Shown: piece after piece, positions 29,683 through 40,061 of the stretch | Layout of the letters: every line of letters begins with the position of its first letter | Numbering within the stretch: position 1 is the stretch's first letter | Position numbers and translations under genes: made by a program | The notes under the pieces: generated by a model | The model's database searches: none | Seen by the model: the letters and a program-made list of their open reading frames with translations, nothing else | Told to the model about the DNA's origin: nothing | DNA from: Sulfuritalea sp. | GTDB taxonomy: Bacteria; Pseudomonadota; Gammaproteobacteria; Burkholderiales; Rhodocyclaceae | Reading direction: 5' to 3' | Assembly: GCA_030247575.1 (NCBI GenBank) | Contig: JAOTRV010000009.1 | Span: 62,001-126,000 of the forward strand | DNA length: 64,000 nucleotides

Positions 29683-32600
29683 CTAGAAACTTTCGCTCTC
29701 GTTGGCGGCGAGCAGCCGCTCCAGGGCGGGCTTGCCCCACAGCCAGAACATCAGCGGCGTCAGCAGGGTATCGAGCAGGGTCGAGCTGATCAGGCCCCCG
29801 AAGATCACCACCGCCACCGGGTGCAGCACTTCCTTGCCCGGCGCGTCGGCCGAGAGCAGCAGAGGCAGCAGCGCGAAGGCGGCCACCAGCGCGGTCATCA
29901 GCACCGGCGTCAGGCGTTCCAGCGAGCCGCGCACGATCATGTGCTGGCCGAAGCTTTCATTCTCGAAGGCGCAGAGGTTGATGTAGTGGCTGATCTTGAG
30001 GATGCCGTTGCGCGTGGCGATGCCGGTGAGCGTAATGAAGCCGACCAGCGCGGCGACCGACAGCGGCTGCCCGGAAATCCACAACGCGATGACGCTGCCG
30101 ATCAGCGCCAGCGGAATATTGCCCATGATGATCAGGGTCAGCGCGGTCGAGCGGTAGCGGCTGTAGAGCACCATGAAGATCATGGTCAGCGACACGGCGG
30201 CCAGCAGCGTGATCAATCGCGCCGCCTGCTCCTGCGCCTGGAATTGCCCTTCCAGCGCCGTGAAGTAGCCTTCCGGCAAGGGCCGGGCGGCCAGCTCGGC
30301 GCGGATGTCGGCGATCACCTTCGACATGTCGCGGTCATCGGTATTGGCCGAAAGCACGATGCGGCGGCGCGAGTTCTCGCGGCTGACCTGGTTCGGGCCG
30401 TCGCTTTCTTCCACGCTGGCGATGCGCGACAGCGGCACATGGCCGCCCGGCGTTTCGATCAGCAGAGCGGCCAGCGTCTGCGGGCTGCGCGCGCCCTCGG
30501 GCAGGCGCACCAGCAGGTCGAAGCGGCGGTTGCCTTCGATGATCTGGGTGATCTGCTCGCCCTCGATCATCTGTTCCAGGCTGCGCAACAGGGCGCCGGG
30601 AGCGACGCCGTATTGCGCCGCCTTTTCGTAGTCGAGATGGATCTTCACCTGCGGGATCAGCACCTGTTTCTCGATCTGCAGATCGGTGACGCCCGGTATC
30701 TGCGCCAGCCGCTGGCGCAAGTCGGCAGCCAGGCCGCGCAGCGTGTCGAGGTCGTCGCCATAGACCTTGAGGGCGATCTGGGCGCGCACGCCGGACAGCA
30801 GGTGGTCGAGGCGGTGCGAGATCGGCTGGCCGACGCTGCTCACCGCCGGCAGGGCCGCCAGGCGGCTGCGGATGTCGGCGATGATCTGCTCGCGGCTGCG
30901 CGCGGAGGCCTTGAGGTCCACTTCCATCTCGGTGTAATGCACGCCCTCGGCATGTTCGTCGAGTTCGGCGCGGCCGGTGCGGCGTCCCATCTGCGTCACC
31001 TCGGGCACCTGCCCCACCAGTTGCTCAGCCAGGGTGCCGATGCGGTTGGATTCGGTCAGCGAGGTGCCGGGGTTGAGCAACACATTCACCGTCAGCGTGC
31101 CTTCGTTGAAGGGCGGCAGGAAGGAGCGAGGGAAGAAGGGCACGCTCGCCGCGACGATCAGCACCAGGACCAGGGCGCCGGCCAGCAGGGCTCGCGCGTG
31201 ATTGAAGGACCAGTGCAGCAGCCGCGCATCCCAGCGCTTGAGGCGGATCACCAGCGGGCTGTCGCCGGCGTGCAGCTGCTTCATGTGCGGCAGCAGGTAA
31301 TAGGCCATCACCGGCGTCAGGGTCACCGAGACGATCATGCTGGCCAGAATGGAAACGATGTAGGCAACGCCCAGCGGCGTGAACAAGCGCCCCTCGATGC
31401 CGGGCAGGACGAACAGCGGCACGAACACCAGCACGATGATCACCGTGGCATAGACGATGGCCGAGCGCACTTCCAGGGTCGCGGCGGCGATCACTTCGGC
31501 CACCGGGCGCGGCGCGACCATGGCGCGATTCAGCTTGAGCCGGCGCAGCACATTCTCGACGCCGACCACGGCGTCATCGACCAGCTCACCGATGGCGATC
31601 GCCAGGCCACCCAGGGTCATGGTGTTGATCGACAGGCCGAAATAGTGGAACACCAGCGCCGTCGCCAACAGCGACACCGGAATCGCCATCAGCGAAATGA
31701 TCGTGGTGCGCACATTGAGCAGGAACAGGAAGAGGATCACCGCGACCAGGATCGCACCGTCGCGCAGGGCCTCCTCGACGTTGTTCACCGAGTGCTCGAT
31801 GAAGTCGGCCTGCTTGAACAGGAAGGACGGCGCCTCGACGCCGGCCGGCAGGCTCTTGCCCAGTTCGGCAATGGCCTTTTCCACCTCGCGCGTCAGGGTC
31901 ACGCTGTCGGCCGACGGCTGCTTCTGCACCGACAGGATCACCGCCGGCTTGCCCTTGTAGCTGCCGTCGCCGCGCTTGATCGCCGGCGCGATTTTGACGT
32001 CGGCCAATTGCTTGAGCAGGATCGCTTGGCCGTTCTTGACCTCCACCACCAGGTTCTGCAAATCCTCGATGCGCGAGCTGCGGCCGATCTGCCGGATCAG
32101 CCATTCGCGGCCCTGGGCTTCGAGGAAGCCGCCGCTGGTGTTGGCGCCGAAATCCTTCAGCGCGGCTTCCAGCTTTTCGCGCTCGATGCCGAGCGCCTGC
32201 AGCTGCGCGGGTTTGATTTCGACGCGGTACTGGCGCACTTCGCCGCCGATCGGAATCACCTGGGCGACGCCGGGAATCGTCAGCAGGCGCGGCCGCATGA
32301 CCCAGTCGGCATACTCGCGCACCGCCATCGGACTGACCTTGGCCGGATCGGCCGGGATGGCGATCAGCAGGATCTCGCCCATGATCGAGGAGATCGGCCC
32401 CAACTGCGGCACGATGCCGGGCGGCAATTGCTCGCGCACCAGGTTCAGGCGCTCAGCGATCTGCTGCCGGTTGCGGTAGATGTCGGTGCCCCACTCGAAC
32501 TCGACATAGATGATGGACAGGCCGATGCCCGATACCGAACGCACGCGCGTCACGCCCGGCATGCCGTTCATGCCCGATTCGATGGGGAAGCTCACCAGTT

Positions 32601-32787
32601 GCTCGACCTCCTCCGGCGCCATGCCGCCGGCTTCGGTCATCAGCGTCACGGTCGGCTTGTTGAGGTCGGGGAAGACATCGACCGGCATCTGGCGCAGCGT
32701 GATCGCACCGTAGATGATCAGCAGCAGCGAGATGCCGAGGACGATCAGGCGCTGCTTGAGCGCGGTGTGGATGATGAAATCGAACAT
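29683..32787 (-). CDS. Heavy-metal-efflux RND permease, non-Cus type
   Basis: The 1,034-residue inner-membrane proton antiporter has CzcA/CusA-like architecture with two periplasmic loops and 12 helices. The TM4 proton-relay region reads [17 protein letters not shown] (~residue 400). The positions that are copper-binding methionines in CusA are here [11 protein letters not shown] and RLDHLLSG, so only one Met remains and one is His. The substrate is therefore probably not Cu(I). A divalent metal such as Ni, Co or Zn is possible. It is three bases from the adaptor gene. Confidence 0.9.
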   Translation of the reverse strand: MFDFIIHTALKQRLIVLGISLLLIIYGAITLRQMPVDVFPDLNKPTVTLMTEAGGMAPEEVEQLVSFPIESGMNGMPGVTRVRSVSGIGLSIIYVEFEWGTDIYRNRQQIAERLNLVREQLPPGIVPQLGPISSIMGEILLIAIPADPAKVSPMAVREYADWVMRPRLLTIPGVAQVIPIGGEVRQYRVEIKPAQLQALGIEREKLEAALKDFGANTSGGFLEAQGREWLIRQIGRSSRIEDLQNLVVEVKNGQAILLKQLADVKIAPAIKRGDGSYKGKPAVILSVQKQPSADSVTLTREVEKAIAELGKSLPAGVEAPSFLFKQADFIEHSVNNVEEALRDGAILVAVILFLFLLNVRTTIISLMAIPVSLLATALVFHYFGLSINTMTLGGLAIAIGELVDDAVVGVENVLRRLKLNRAMVAPRPVAEVIAAATLEVRSAIVYATVIIVLVFVPLFVLPGIEGRLFTPLGVAYIVSILASMIVSVTLTPVMAYYLLPHMKQLHAGDSPLVIRLKRWDARLLHWSFNHARALLAGALVLVLIVAASVPFFPRSFLPPFNEGTLTVNVLLNPGTSLTESNRIGTLAEQLVGQVPEVTQMGRRTGRAELDEHAEGVHYTEMEVDLKASARSREQIIADIRSRLAALPAVSSVGQPISHRLDHLLSGVRAQIALKVYGDDLDTLRGLAADLRQRLAQIPGVTDLQIEKQVLIPQVKIHLDYEKAAQYGVAPGALLRSLEQMIEGEQITQIIEGNRRFDLLVRLPEGARSPQTLAALLIETPGGHVPLSRIASVEESDGPNQVSRENSRRRIVLSANTDDRDMSKVIADIRAELAARPLPEGYFTALEGQFQAQEQAARLITLLAAVSLTMIFMVLYSRYRSTALTLIIMGNIPLALIGSVIALWISGQPLSVAALVGFITLTGIATRNGILKISHYINLCAFENESFGQHMIVRGSLERLTPVLMTALVAAFALLPLLLSADAPGKEVLHPVAVVIFGGLISSTLLDTLLTPLMFWLWGKPALERLLAANESESF

Positions 32788-32790
32788 GGT

Positions 32791-33987
32791 TCAGCGCACC
32801 TGGGACAGCAGGCCGGCGCCTTCGACGACCACGCGGTCGCCCTCGTGCAGTCCGTCGACAATCGCGACGTTGGCGGCATCCAGCGCCTGATGGCGCACGC
32901 GGCGCACGGCAAAGCGCTCGGCCTCCGTGTGCACCCAGAGCGCCGTCTCGCCAGCGCCGACTTTCGTCAGCGCCGCGCGCGGCACCGAGGCGCCCTTGAG
33001 TTCATGCGCCGTGCGCACAATCACCTTGACCGGTTGGCCGACCGCCACCATGGAGTTGGCTGAAACAATGCGGAACAGCAGGGGCAGCGCCTGCTCGCGC
33101 AGCTGCCGGCCGGCGCCGACGAACTTGAGTTCCAGCGCGGTCTGCTCGGCCAGGGCGCTGGCCGAGACCAGGGTCGCGCCGATGCCGGCATCGTAGGCCA
33201 GCGCCTCGACTGCCAGACGCTCGGGGTCGACGATCTCGAACAGCACCTCCCTGGCATCGACGATCTGGCCCGCGACCAGGTGGTGCGAGGCGCTGATCAC
33301 CCCGGTCGCCGGGGCCAGCAGCGGCTCTGCGGAGTCGATGCTGGCGGCGACGAAGGCACGGCGCTTTTGCAGCGCCCCGTGCTCGATGCGAGCCATTTCG
33401 ATTTCCTTTTGCGGCACCGCGCCTTCCAGTTGCTCGAAGCGCTTGACGCGCCCGTCGGCAATCGCCAGTTGGGCCTCCAGTTCGGCCAGTTGCGCCTTCT
33501 GGTTGCCGCGCTCGATGGCGCCGGCGACCGGACGCAGCCAGGCCAGCACTTCGCCCTTCTGAACTTTGCGTCCCGGCGTCGGCATACCCTTGGGGCCCGG
33601 CATGACGCTGCCGGAAAACGTCGCCTGGACGCGACCGCTGGTGTTCGGATCGGGGATGACCCTGCCGTTGAGCTCGACCGTCGCCGCCAGATCGCCGATG
33701 TGCGCCGGCTGGGTGCGCAGCCCGAGCTGGCGCTGCACCGATTTGGGCACGAACAGGCTACCGTCGGCCAGGCGCTGCAGCGCCGCCGGCGCGCTCGCCG
33801 CTCCCGGCGCCGCGGCGGCCGGCGCGACCGGCGCTGCCTTCTTGGCGTCCTGGCTGTGATCCTCGTCGCCGTGGGCCAGCGCGCCGCCGGCGAGGAGGGC
33901 CAGGCTGGTGGTGGCGACCAGGGCCAGGCTGGTCGTGGCGACCAGGGGCCGCACAAATGTATTTCGCATTTTCCGCATGTTCCGCAT
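32791..33987 (-). CDS. RND periplasmic adaptor (membrane-fusion protein)
   Basis: The 398-residue protein has a signal peptide, a His/Asp-rich segment after it (HGDEDHSQDAKK), a lipoyl/barrel-sandwich domain, a coiled-coil hairpin (KAQLAELEAQLAIADGRVKR, FEQLEGAVPQKEIEMARIEH) and a C-terminal beta-barrel. It links the RND permease to the TolC-like channel. A dispersed short repeat encodes KVGAGETAL near residues 340-350. Stops and starts of neighbours nearly touch, so this is one operon. Confidence 0.9.
   Translation of the reverse strand: MRNMRKMRNTFVRPLVATTSLALVATTSLALLAGGALAHGDEDHSQDAKKAAPVAPAAAAPGAASAPAALQRLADGSLFVPKSVQRQLGLRTQPAHIGDLAATVELNGRVIPDPNTSGRVQATFSGSVMPGPKGMPTPGRKVQKGEVLAWLRPVAGAIERGNQKAQLAELEAQLAIADGRVKRFEQLEGAVPQKEIEMARIEHGALQKRRAFVAASIDSAEPLLAPATGVISASHHLVAGQIVDAREVLFEIVDPERLAVEALAYDAGIGATLVSASALAEQTALELKFVGAGRQLREQALPLLFRIVSANSMVAVGQPVKVIVRTAHELKGASVPRAALTKVGAGETALWVHTEAERFAVRRVRHQALDAANVAIVDGLHEGDRVVVEGAGLLSQVR
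32941..32964 (-). repeat. Dispersed short repeat, copy in the RND adaptor
   Basis: On the minus strand: AAAGTCGGCGCTGGCGAGAC then GGCG, encoding KVGAGETA. Confidence 0.65.
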
Positions 33988-33990
33988 TTT

Positions 33991-34524
33991 CTATAGTCCT
34001 TTGGTTTTCTGCTTGCGGCGCCGCACGGCCAGCAATGCAGCGCTGACAAGCAGCAGCAGTGCGGCAAGGCCCCAGACGATCCACTCGCTCCAGTAATGCG
34101 CGTGCGCCGCAGCGGGCGCAGCCGATGACGTGTCCAGCGTGGCAGTCAGCAGGTCGGCGCTGTCGCCGGCTTCGATGCTGATGGTCAATGCATGCTTGGC
34201 CGGCGGCAGGGCCGCCGCGAGATTCAACAGGTAGGTGCCGGGCGCGGACTCGGCGGCGACGCCCTGCAGCCCGCCGCCCTCGATTTCCACCTTGGCGCCG
34301 GCGACCGGCTCGTTGCTGGCGAAGCGATCGACATACACCACCAGGTGCTTGTCCTCGAGCACGGCGACCACCTCGAATTCCCCGGTGGCGGCCACCGCGC
34401 GCGGCGCCATGCTCTGGGTGACGGGCGGCGGCGCCGCGCCATGGTCCTCGTCGCCGTGGGCATAGGCGACCGACACGGCGGCTAACGCGGCGGTGGATAG
34501 CGCAACGGCAAAAATACGTCTCAC
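33991..34524 (-). CDS. Exported membrane-anchored accessory protein of the RND operon
   Basis: The 177-residue protein has a signal peptide (RRIFAVALSTAALAAVSVAYA), a His-rich start (HGDEDHG), a beta-rich periplasmic domain (FEVVAVLEDKHLVVYVDRFA, PGTYLLNLAAALPP) and a single C-terminal helix (WIVWGLAALLLLVSAALLAV) with a basic cytoplasmic end. It resembles the small proteins encoded between heavy-metal outer-membrane factor and adaptor genes. The exact function is unknown. It overlaps the channel gene by 4 bases. Confidence 0.75.
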   Translation of the reverse strand: MRRIFAVALSTAALAAVSVAYAHGDEDHGAAPPPVTQSMAPRAVAATGEFEVVAVLEDKHLVVYVDRFASNEPVAGAKVEIEGGGLQGVAAESAPGTYLLNLAAALPPAKHALTISIEAGDSADLLTATLDTSSAAPAAAHAHYWSEWIVWGLAALLLLVSAALLAVRRRKQKTKGL

Positions 34525-35768
34525 GGCAATACTCCCAGGGCTTGATTCAATCGCGATATGGCCGCGGCGCGGGCAACGCGCTGGCGGTCGAGAAAGGCTT
34601 CGGCGTCGAAGGCGGCGGCGCGGATGCGCAGCAGCGTCGCCAGGTCGGACTCGCCGAGCGAAAAGGCTTTTTCGCTCAGGCGCAGATTCTCGGTGGAGAG
34701 CGCCAGTCGCTCCTGCGCCATGGCCAACTGGCGCTCCGCGGCATCCAGGGCGCGCCCGGCGCGCTCCGTTTCGAGCCGCACGCGGGTCTGGGCGCGCAGC
34801 ATTTCGGCGTCGGCCTGGTCGGCTTCGGCCTGCGCCGCCGAGCCTTCGCGGCGTACCAGCGCCGAGGAAGAAAACGGAATCTTCAGTTGTATGCCCACCG
34901 TGTTGGCGTAAGGCTCGGCGAAATCGCCGCGCTCGCGCACCATGCGCAACGCCAGCTCCGGCGCGGCGCGGCGCGATTCGTCGGCCACCGTAACCCGGGC
35001 GCGGGCGCTGCGCGCCGTCGCGGCGGCGGCCGCGAGCAGGGGATGGGCTTCGGGCGTCGCCGGCGCGCCGGCCTGAGCCACTCGCGGCGGCGCTTCCTCG
35101 GCCATGTCCTGCGGTGCGCCCGTGCCGGTCAGCGTACGCAAGGCCTGATCCGCCTGCAGCAGCGTCGCCTCCGTTTCGATCAGTTCGGCGCCGGCCGCGT
35201 GGACTTCGCTCTGCGCCAGGTTGGCGTCGATCCGCGACAGCTCGCCGACCTTGTAGCGGCGGCTCACGTCGGCTTCCAGTGCGCGCGCGGTATCAAGCCG
35301 GCGGGCCGCCAGAAGCCTGGCGTTGCGCGCCGCCGCCAGCGCCCACCAGGCGTCGCGCAATTCGCCGGCCAGCTCCGCGCGCAATGCCACGCGCCTGGCG
35401 GCGACATCGTCGACGCGGCTGGCCGCCTCGGCTTCGCGCGCCGCCTTCTGCCCCGGCAGCCACAAGGGAGTCGCCAGTTCGACTTCGTATTCCTGCATGC
35501 CGCGATTGCGATTGAGCCGGTCGTTGCGGCTGCCGATGCTGAGCGAACCCGGCTCCGGCGTCAGGCCGGCGGCGACGTCCTGCGCCGCGCGGGCCTCGGC
35601 CTCGCGGCCTTCCAGCGCGGCGGCCTGGGGATGCAGGCGCCAGGCCTGCTCCAGCGCCTGGGCCAGGCCGGAGCGCGCGGGCGCAGCGTCCGCGGCGTAG
35701 CCCGGCAGGTTGAAGGCCAGGCCGGCGGCGCAGATCAGCAGCTGCCGGCGAAATGCGATCAGCTTCAT
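34521..35768 (-). CDS. TolC-family outer-membrane factor, first RND system
   Basis: The 415-residue protein has a signal peptide and two OEP repeats with long helices (ALEADVSRRYKVGELSRIDA, EKAFSLGESDLATLLRIRAA). The two matching motifs (YKVGELSRIDANLAQSEV, FSLGESDLATLL) mark the internal repeat. It forms the outer-membrane tunnel for the adaptor and permease downstream. It ends overlapping the 33991 gene. Confidence 0.9.
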   Translation of the reverse strand: MKLIAFRRQLLICAAGLAFNLPGYAADAAPARSGLAQALEQAWRLHPQAAALEGREAEARAAQDVAAGLTPEPGSLSIGSRNDRLNRNRGMQEYEVELATPLWLPGQKAAREAEAASRVDDVAARRVALRAELAGELRDAWWALAAARNARLLAARRLDTARALEADVSRRYKVGELSRIDANLAQSEVHAAGAELIETEATLLQADQALRTLTGTGAPQDMAEEAPPRVAQAGAPATPEAHPLLAAAAATARSARARVTVADESRRAAPELALRMVRERGDFAEPYANTVGIQLKIPFSSSALVRREGSAAQAEADQADAEMLRAQTRVRLETERAGRALDAAERQLAMAQERLALSTENLRLSEKAFSLGESDLATLLRIRAAAFDAEAFLDRQRVARAAAISRLNQALGVLP

Positions 35769-35771
35769 GGT

Positions 35772-36206
35772 TCAGTGGCTGGCAAAGACGCGGGTCGTGC
35801 CGTCGCCGGCCACCAGCAGCGTGGCGTAGGGCTTTGCCGTGGGACCTTCCATGCCTGGCGAGCCGGGCACCATCGAAGGCACGGCGAGGCCCAGCGCCCG
35901 CGGCTTTTCCTTTAGCAGGCGGCGAATGTCGGCGGCAGGCACATGGCCTTCGATCACATAGCCGGCAACTTTCGCGCTGTGGCAGGAACCCAGACGCTCG
36001 GGCATGCCGAGCTTCTTGCGCTCCGCGGGAACGTCGGCGACGTCATGGGTGCTGACCTGGAATCCGTTCTGGCGCATGTGTTCGACCCAGGCACCGCAGC
36101 AGCCGCAGCTTGGGCTCTTGAAGACGTCGACCTTGGGTGCGCCCTGGGCAAATGCGGCCGAGGCCGAGAGCAGTACGAGGGTGAGGGCGATACGCAGCGA
36201 TTTCAT
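35772..36206 (-). CDS. DUF411 copper-resistance-type periplasmic protein
   Basis: The 144-residue protein has a signal peptide (SLRIALTLVLLSASAAFA) and the DUF411 signature (VDVFKSPSCGCCGAWVEHMR, then HVPAADIRRLL and GLAVPSMVPGSPGME). CGCCG is a likely metal-binding site. I start at ATG 36206; a longer frame exists upstream. It is the first gene of the minus-strand RND operon. A perfect response-regulator palindrome lies 71 bases upstream. Confidence 0.88.
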   Translation of the reverse strand: MKSLRIALTLVLLSASAAFAQGAPKVDVFKSPSCGCCGAWVEHMRQNGFQVSTHDVADVPAERKKLGMPERLGSCHSAKVAGYVIEGHVPAADIRRLLKEKPRALGLAVPSMVPGSPGMEGPTAKPYATLLVAGDGTTRVFASH

Positions 36207-36238
36207 TGCAGGATTTCCTTTTGCAGAGGGTTGAACGC

Positions 36239-36294
36239 ATTCTGCAAACCCCTTCCCCACCGCAAGCTGACGCCGCGATTACATTTCTGTAATC
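36239..36294 (-). promoter_or_regulatory. Response-regulator box and promoter for the DUF411-RND operon
   Basis: The perfect inverted repeat GATTACA-tttc-TGTAATC spans 36277-36294. The minus-strand flank GGCGTCAGCTTGC and a -10-like CAGAAT placed 32 bases after the box match the arrangement at 27327-27382. The palindrome also lies 61 bases upstream of the cusR ATG on the plus strand, so it may serve both directions. Confidence 0.62.
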
Positions 36295-36354
36295 TTCGGC
36301 GGGCGCCGTTTCGCCAAGCGCACAATCCGGGCATGGACATGAGCGGAGCATGAA

Positions 36355-37035
36355 ATGAAAATCCTGGTGGTTGAAGACGAGCCGAAAACCGGCGACTACC
36401 TCAAACAGGGGCTGGTCGAGGCCGGCTTCGTCGTCGACCTGGCGCGCGACGGCATCGACGGCCTGCATCTGGGCGAGACCGGCGACTACGATCTGGCGAT
36501 TCTCGACGTCATGCTGCCCAAGCTCGACGGCTGGCATGTGCTGGCCGGCCTGCGCCGCGCCGGACGCGAGATGCCGGTGCTGTTCCTTACCGCCCGCGAC
36601 CAGGTCGAGGACCGCGTCAAGGGGCTGGAACTCGGCGCCGACGATTACCTGGTGAAGCCCTTCGCCTTCGCCGAACTGCTCGCTCGTGTGCGCACCCTGC
36701 TGCGGCGCGGCAGCCGCAACCAGGAGCCGCAGCAATTGCGCGCGGCGGACCTGGAACTGGATCTGCTGCGGCGTCGCGCCTCGCGCGGCGGCCGCCACAT
36801 CGACCTCACCGCCAAGGAGTTCGCGCTGCTGGAACTCCTGCTGCGCCGCCAGGGCGAAGTGCTGCCGCGGTCCTTGATCGCCTCGCAGGTGTGGGACATG
36901 AATTTCGACAGCGACACCAATGTCATCGAAGTGGCGATGCGCCGGCTGCGCGCCAAGATCGACGACAGCTTCGAGCCGAAACTGATTCGCACCGTGCGCG
37001 GCATGGGCTATGTGCTGGAAGCGGAGAACGCGTGA
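36355..37035 (+). CDS. cusR: Heavy-metal response regulator
   Basis: The 226-residue OmpR-class regulator has a receiver domain ([18 protein letters not shown], phospho-acceptor Asp in [27 protein letters not shown]) and a C-terminal winged helix ([45 protein letters not shown]). The sequence follows CusR/CopR/IrlR proteins. It sits between two RND systems and next to two matching boxes. The stop overlaps the kinase start (GTGA). Confidence 0.93.
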   Translation: MKILVVEDEPKTGDYLKQGLVEAGFVVDLARDGIDGLHLGETGDYDLAILDVMLPKLDGWHVLAGLRRAGREMPVLFLTARDQVEDRVKGLELGADDYLVKPFAFAELLARVRTLLRRGSRNQEPQQLRAADLELDLLRRRASRGGRHIDLTAKEFALLELLLRRQGEVLPRSLIASQVWDMNFDSDTNVIEVAMRRLRAKIDDSFEPKLIRTVRGMGYVLEAENA

Positions 37036-38402
37036 GCCGTCGTTCTTCGATCACCTCACGCCTGACGCTGCTGTTCGCCGCCGTGTCGACGGCCGTGCTG
37101 CTGGCGCTGGGGATGCTGATCGGCAATGCGGTCGAACGGCACTTCGTCGAACAGGACATGGAGGTGCTGAGCGGCAAGACGCAGCTGGCCGCGAACTTGC
37201 TGGCGCAGCTGCGCTCGCCCGCGGATTCGGGCGCCCTGCTGCGCCAGCTCGATGATTCCCTGGTTGGCCATCACGGGCTCGCCGTGGTGGTATTGGGGCC
37301 TGACGGGAAGCGCGTGTTTGCAACGCCGAATGCGGCGTTTCCGGATGCCATGCTGAGCCCGGCGGGCGTCAGTGCCAAACCCCGGTCCTGGAGGAAAGAC
37401 GGACAGCCCTGGCGCGGCATCGCCACGCTGCTGCCAACCGGCAACAGCGGGCAGCCGATGCTGGTCGCGGTGGCGGTCGATATTTCCCATCATGAGCACT
37501 TCATGGAATCCTTCCGCCGCACGTTATGGCTGTTTGTCGCCATTGCCGCTGTCCTGGTGGGCTTTTTCGGCTGGGTTGCGGTCCGCCGCGGACTGGCGCC
37601 CTTGCAGGCGATGCGCCGGGGTGCCGCGGGCGTGACGGCAAACCACCTCGATTACCGACTGAGCCTGGACGCGGTGCCCGTCGAACTCGCCGAGCTTGCC
37701 GAAACCCTGAACGAGATGCTGGCCCGGCTCGAGGATTCCTTCCAAAGACTGAAAGATTTCTCGTCGGACCTGGCCCACGAGCTGCGCACGCCGGTCAGCA
37801 ACCTGATGACGCAGACTCAGGTCGCGCTGACGCGGGCCCGTAGCGCGGACGAGTACAGTGAGGTACTGGCCTCGAATGCCGAAGAATACGAACGCCTGGC
37901 GCGCATGATCGGCGACATGCTGTTCCTGGCGCAGGCCGACAACGGACTGGTGGTGCCAAGCCGCGAACCGGTCGATCTGGCGGCGCAGGTGCGGGAACTC
38001 TTCGACTTCTTCGATGCGCTGGCCGAAGAGAAAGGCCTGCACCTTGCGCTGACGGGCAGCGGTCAGGTATCCGGCGACAAGCTCATGCTGCGCCGGGCGC
38101 TGGCCAACCTGTTGTCCAATGCGATTCGGCACACGCCGGCCGGCGGCAATATCCGGGTCAGTATCGAGGCCTGCAGCGAAGGCACGAAACTCAGCATCGA
38201 AAATTCCGGCGAGCCGATTCCGCAGGAACAGATGTCGCGGATCTTCGATCGCTTCTATCGCGGCGATCCGTCGCGCCACGACAGCGGCGAAGGTGCAGGA
38301 TTGGGCCTCGCCATCACCCGTTCGATCATTCTCGCGCACGGTGGAGAGATAGGCGTCCGGTCGGTGACGGGAGGCGTGTGTTTCGAGCTGAGGATGACGT
38401 GA
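37032..38402 (+). CDS. cusS: Heavy-metal sensor histidine kinase
   Basis: The 456-residue CusS-type kinase has an N-terminal helix ([20 protein letters not shown]), a periplasmic sensor (~35-155), a second helix ([20 protein letters not shown]), HAMP, the H-box [16 protein letters not shown] with His249, the N-box [14 protein letters not shown] and the G-box [12 protein letters not shown]. The start is GTG overlapping the cusR stop. It presumably senses periplasmic Cu(I) or Ag(I) and activates the flanking efflux genes. Confidence 0.92.
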   Translation: MSRRSSITSRLTLLFAAVSTAVLLALGMLIGNAVERHFVEQDMEVLSGKTQLAANLLAQLRSPADSGALLRQLDDSLVGHHGLAVVVLGPDGKRVFATPNAAFPDAMLSPAGVSAKPRSWRKDGQPWRGIATLLPTGNSGQPMLVAVAVDISHHEHFMESFRRTLWLFVAIAAVLVGFFGWVAVRRGLAPLQAMRRGAAGVTANHLDYRLSLDAVPVELAELAETLNEMLARLEDSFQRLKDFSSDLAHELRTPVSNLMTQTQVALTRARSADEYSEVLASNAEEYERLARMIGDMLFLAQADNGLVVPSREPVDLAAQVRELFDFFDALAEEKGLHLALTGSGQVSGDKLMLRRALANLLSNAIRHTPAGGNIRVSIEACSEGTKLSIENSGEPIPQEQMSRIFDRFYRGDPSRHDSGEGAGLGLAITRSIILAHGGEIGVRSVTGGVCFELRMT

Positions 38403-38449
38403 GCGGCGCTGTCGCCGCGTTCGTTGGTTTGTTGTCATGGGGGACTTTC

Positions 38450-38788
38450 ATGAAACACCTTGTTTTGCGCACCGCGGCTGCTGCCGCTTTTGCATTGTTC
38501 CTGCAACCCGTGATCGCGATGGATCATTCCTCGCATGCTGCCCCAGCGGCGAAGGCCGCCAGCCAGCCATTGTCCGAAGGCACGGTCAGGAGACTCGACC
38601 GGGCGGCGGGGAGCGTCACCATCACCCATGGCCCCATCGAGAATCTGGGCATGGGCGCCATGACCATGACCTTCAGCTTCAAGAAGGGCGTCGTGCCGGC
38701 GTCGGTCAAGGATGGCGACAAGGTTCGCTTCCGCGCCGAGGAAAAGGACGGCCAGTACTCCGTCGTCCGCGTCGTGCCGGCGAAGTAG
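38450..38788 (+). CDS. CusF-like periplasmic copper-binding protein
   Basis: The 112-residue protein has a signal peptide and a CusF OB-fold domain (GTVRRLDRAAGSVTITHGPI, ENLGMGAMTMTFSFKKG). Two Met of the MTM type and the His in THGP are present. The Trp that caps Cu(I) in E. coli CusF (NWPEMTM) is replaced here by GMGAMTM. It is five bases before the channel gene. It should ferry Cu(I) or Ag(I) to the CusCBA pump, although the missing Trp may alter affinity. Confidence 0.85.
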   Translation: MKHLVLRTAAAAAFALFLQPVIAMDHSSHAAPAAKAASQPLSEGTVRRLDRAAGSVTITHGPIENLGMGAMTMTFSFKKGVVPASVKDGDKVRFRAEEKDGQYSVVRVVPAK

Positions 38789-38792
38789 TGCC

Positions 38793-40061
38793 ATGCGCTG
38801 CGGCTCCATCCTGATTGCGTTGCTGTTGCTCGCGGCCGGGCCTGCCCACGCCGCGGAACCCGAGCAACTGATCGGTGGCCAGGTCGAGAGCCTGCTCGAG
38901 TTCGCCCGCAGTCGTCATCCCGAGTTCGCCGCGCTGCGCGCCGAGGCCGAGGCGGCAGCGGAGCGCGTCGAGCCGGCCGGTGCGCTGCCCGACCCGATGC
39001 TGCGCACCGAATTGCGCGACGTCACCAACGAGAATCTCGATGCCAGCCCCAACCTGCTGCCACCGCGCATCGGCGGGGCGCGCTACACCTTCAGCCAGTC
39101 CCTGCCCTGGTTCGGCAAGCGCGACCTGCGCCGCGGAGTGGCCGGCGCCGGCGCCGACGAGGCGCAGGCGCGGGCGCGCGCCGGCTGGATCGATCTGGCC
39201 ACCCGCATCAAGCTGACCTACGCCCAGCATCACGTGCATCTGATCAGCATCCGCTACGCGCAGGAGAATCTCGACCTGATGCGGCGCGTCGCCGAGATTG
39301 CCCGTACTCGCTATGCCAGCGGCTTCGGCAACCAGCAGGATGCCCTGCGCGCACAATCCGAGATCATCGCCATGGAGACCGACCTGGTCATGCTCGAGGG
39401 CGAGAGCGCCCAGGCTAGCGCCCGCATGCGGGCCCTGCTCGGACGCCCGGAAAACATTACGCTGCGCCCGCCGGAGAAGCTGCGCCTGCTGCCGCCGGCG
39501 GCACAGCTGGACATGGCCGCGCTGGAGGCAAGGCTGCGAGTCAACAATCCGCAGCTCGCCGCCGACGACGCGCGCATCAGCGGCGCCGAGAAGGGACGCG
39601 ACCTGATCCAGCGCAACCGTTATCCCGATGTGAACCTCGGCATTTCCCCGACCCAGACCCGAAACCGCGTCAGCGAATGGGAGCTGATGTTCGAGATCAA
39701 CATTCCCCTGCAGCAGGGCAGCCGCCGCGCCCAGGAACGCGAGGCCGAACTGAACCTGGAAGCGGCGCGCCTGCGCCGCCAGGGCAACCTCAACCAGAGC
39801 CTGGCCGAACTCAGCGAAAGCCTTGCCGGCCTCGCAGTCGCGCACCGGCTGGAGTCCCTGGTGAGCACCGGCCTGCTGCCGCAAGCCGAATTGAATCTGA
39901 ACGCGGCACTGTCCGCTTACGAAAACGGCCGCGCCGATTTTGCCGCGGTACTCGATGCGCACCGGCAGCTGCGCCGCGCCCGCGGCGAGCTGGTGAAGGC
40001 GCGCGGCGACCAGCAGATACGCCTGGCCGAGATCGAGAAATTGGTGGGAGAGGAACTATGA
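38793..40061 (+). CDS. cusC: TolC-family outer-membrane factor of the Cus pump
   Basis: The 422-residue protein has a signal peptide (MRCGSILIALLLLAAGPAHA), two OEP repeats and long helical hairpins (RTRYASGFGNQQDALRAQSE; NAALSAYENGRADFAAVLDA). It forms the outer-membrane channel. The stop overlaps the adaptor start (ATGA), so translation is coupled. Confidence 0.9.
   Translation: MRCGSILIALLLLAAGPAHAAEPEQLIGGQVESLLEFARSRHPEFAALRAEAEAAAERVEPAGALPDPMLRTELRDVTNENLDASPNLLPPRIGGARYTFSQSLPWFGKRDLRRGVAGAGADEAQARARAGWIDLATRIKLTYAQHHVHLISIRYAQENLDLMRRVAEIARTRYASGFGNQQDALRAQSEIIAMETDLVMLEGESAQASARMRALLGRPENITLRPPEKLRLLPPAAQLDMAALEARLRVNNPQLAADDARISGAEKGRDLIQRNRYPDVNLGISPTQTRNRVSEWELMFEINIPLQQGSRRAQEREAELNLEAARLRRQGNLNQSLAELSESLAGLAVAHRLESLVSTGLLPQAELNLNAALSAYENGRADFAAVLDAHRQLRRARGELVKARGDQQIRLAEIEKLVGEEL

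Noticed and set aside
29821-33063. Open frame of 1,080 codons on the plus strand over the first RND operon
   Set aside because: It is antisense to permease and adaptor genes with recognisable domains, and it is rich in His, Arg and Gln with no fold signal.
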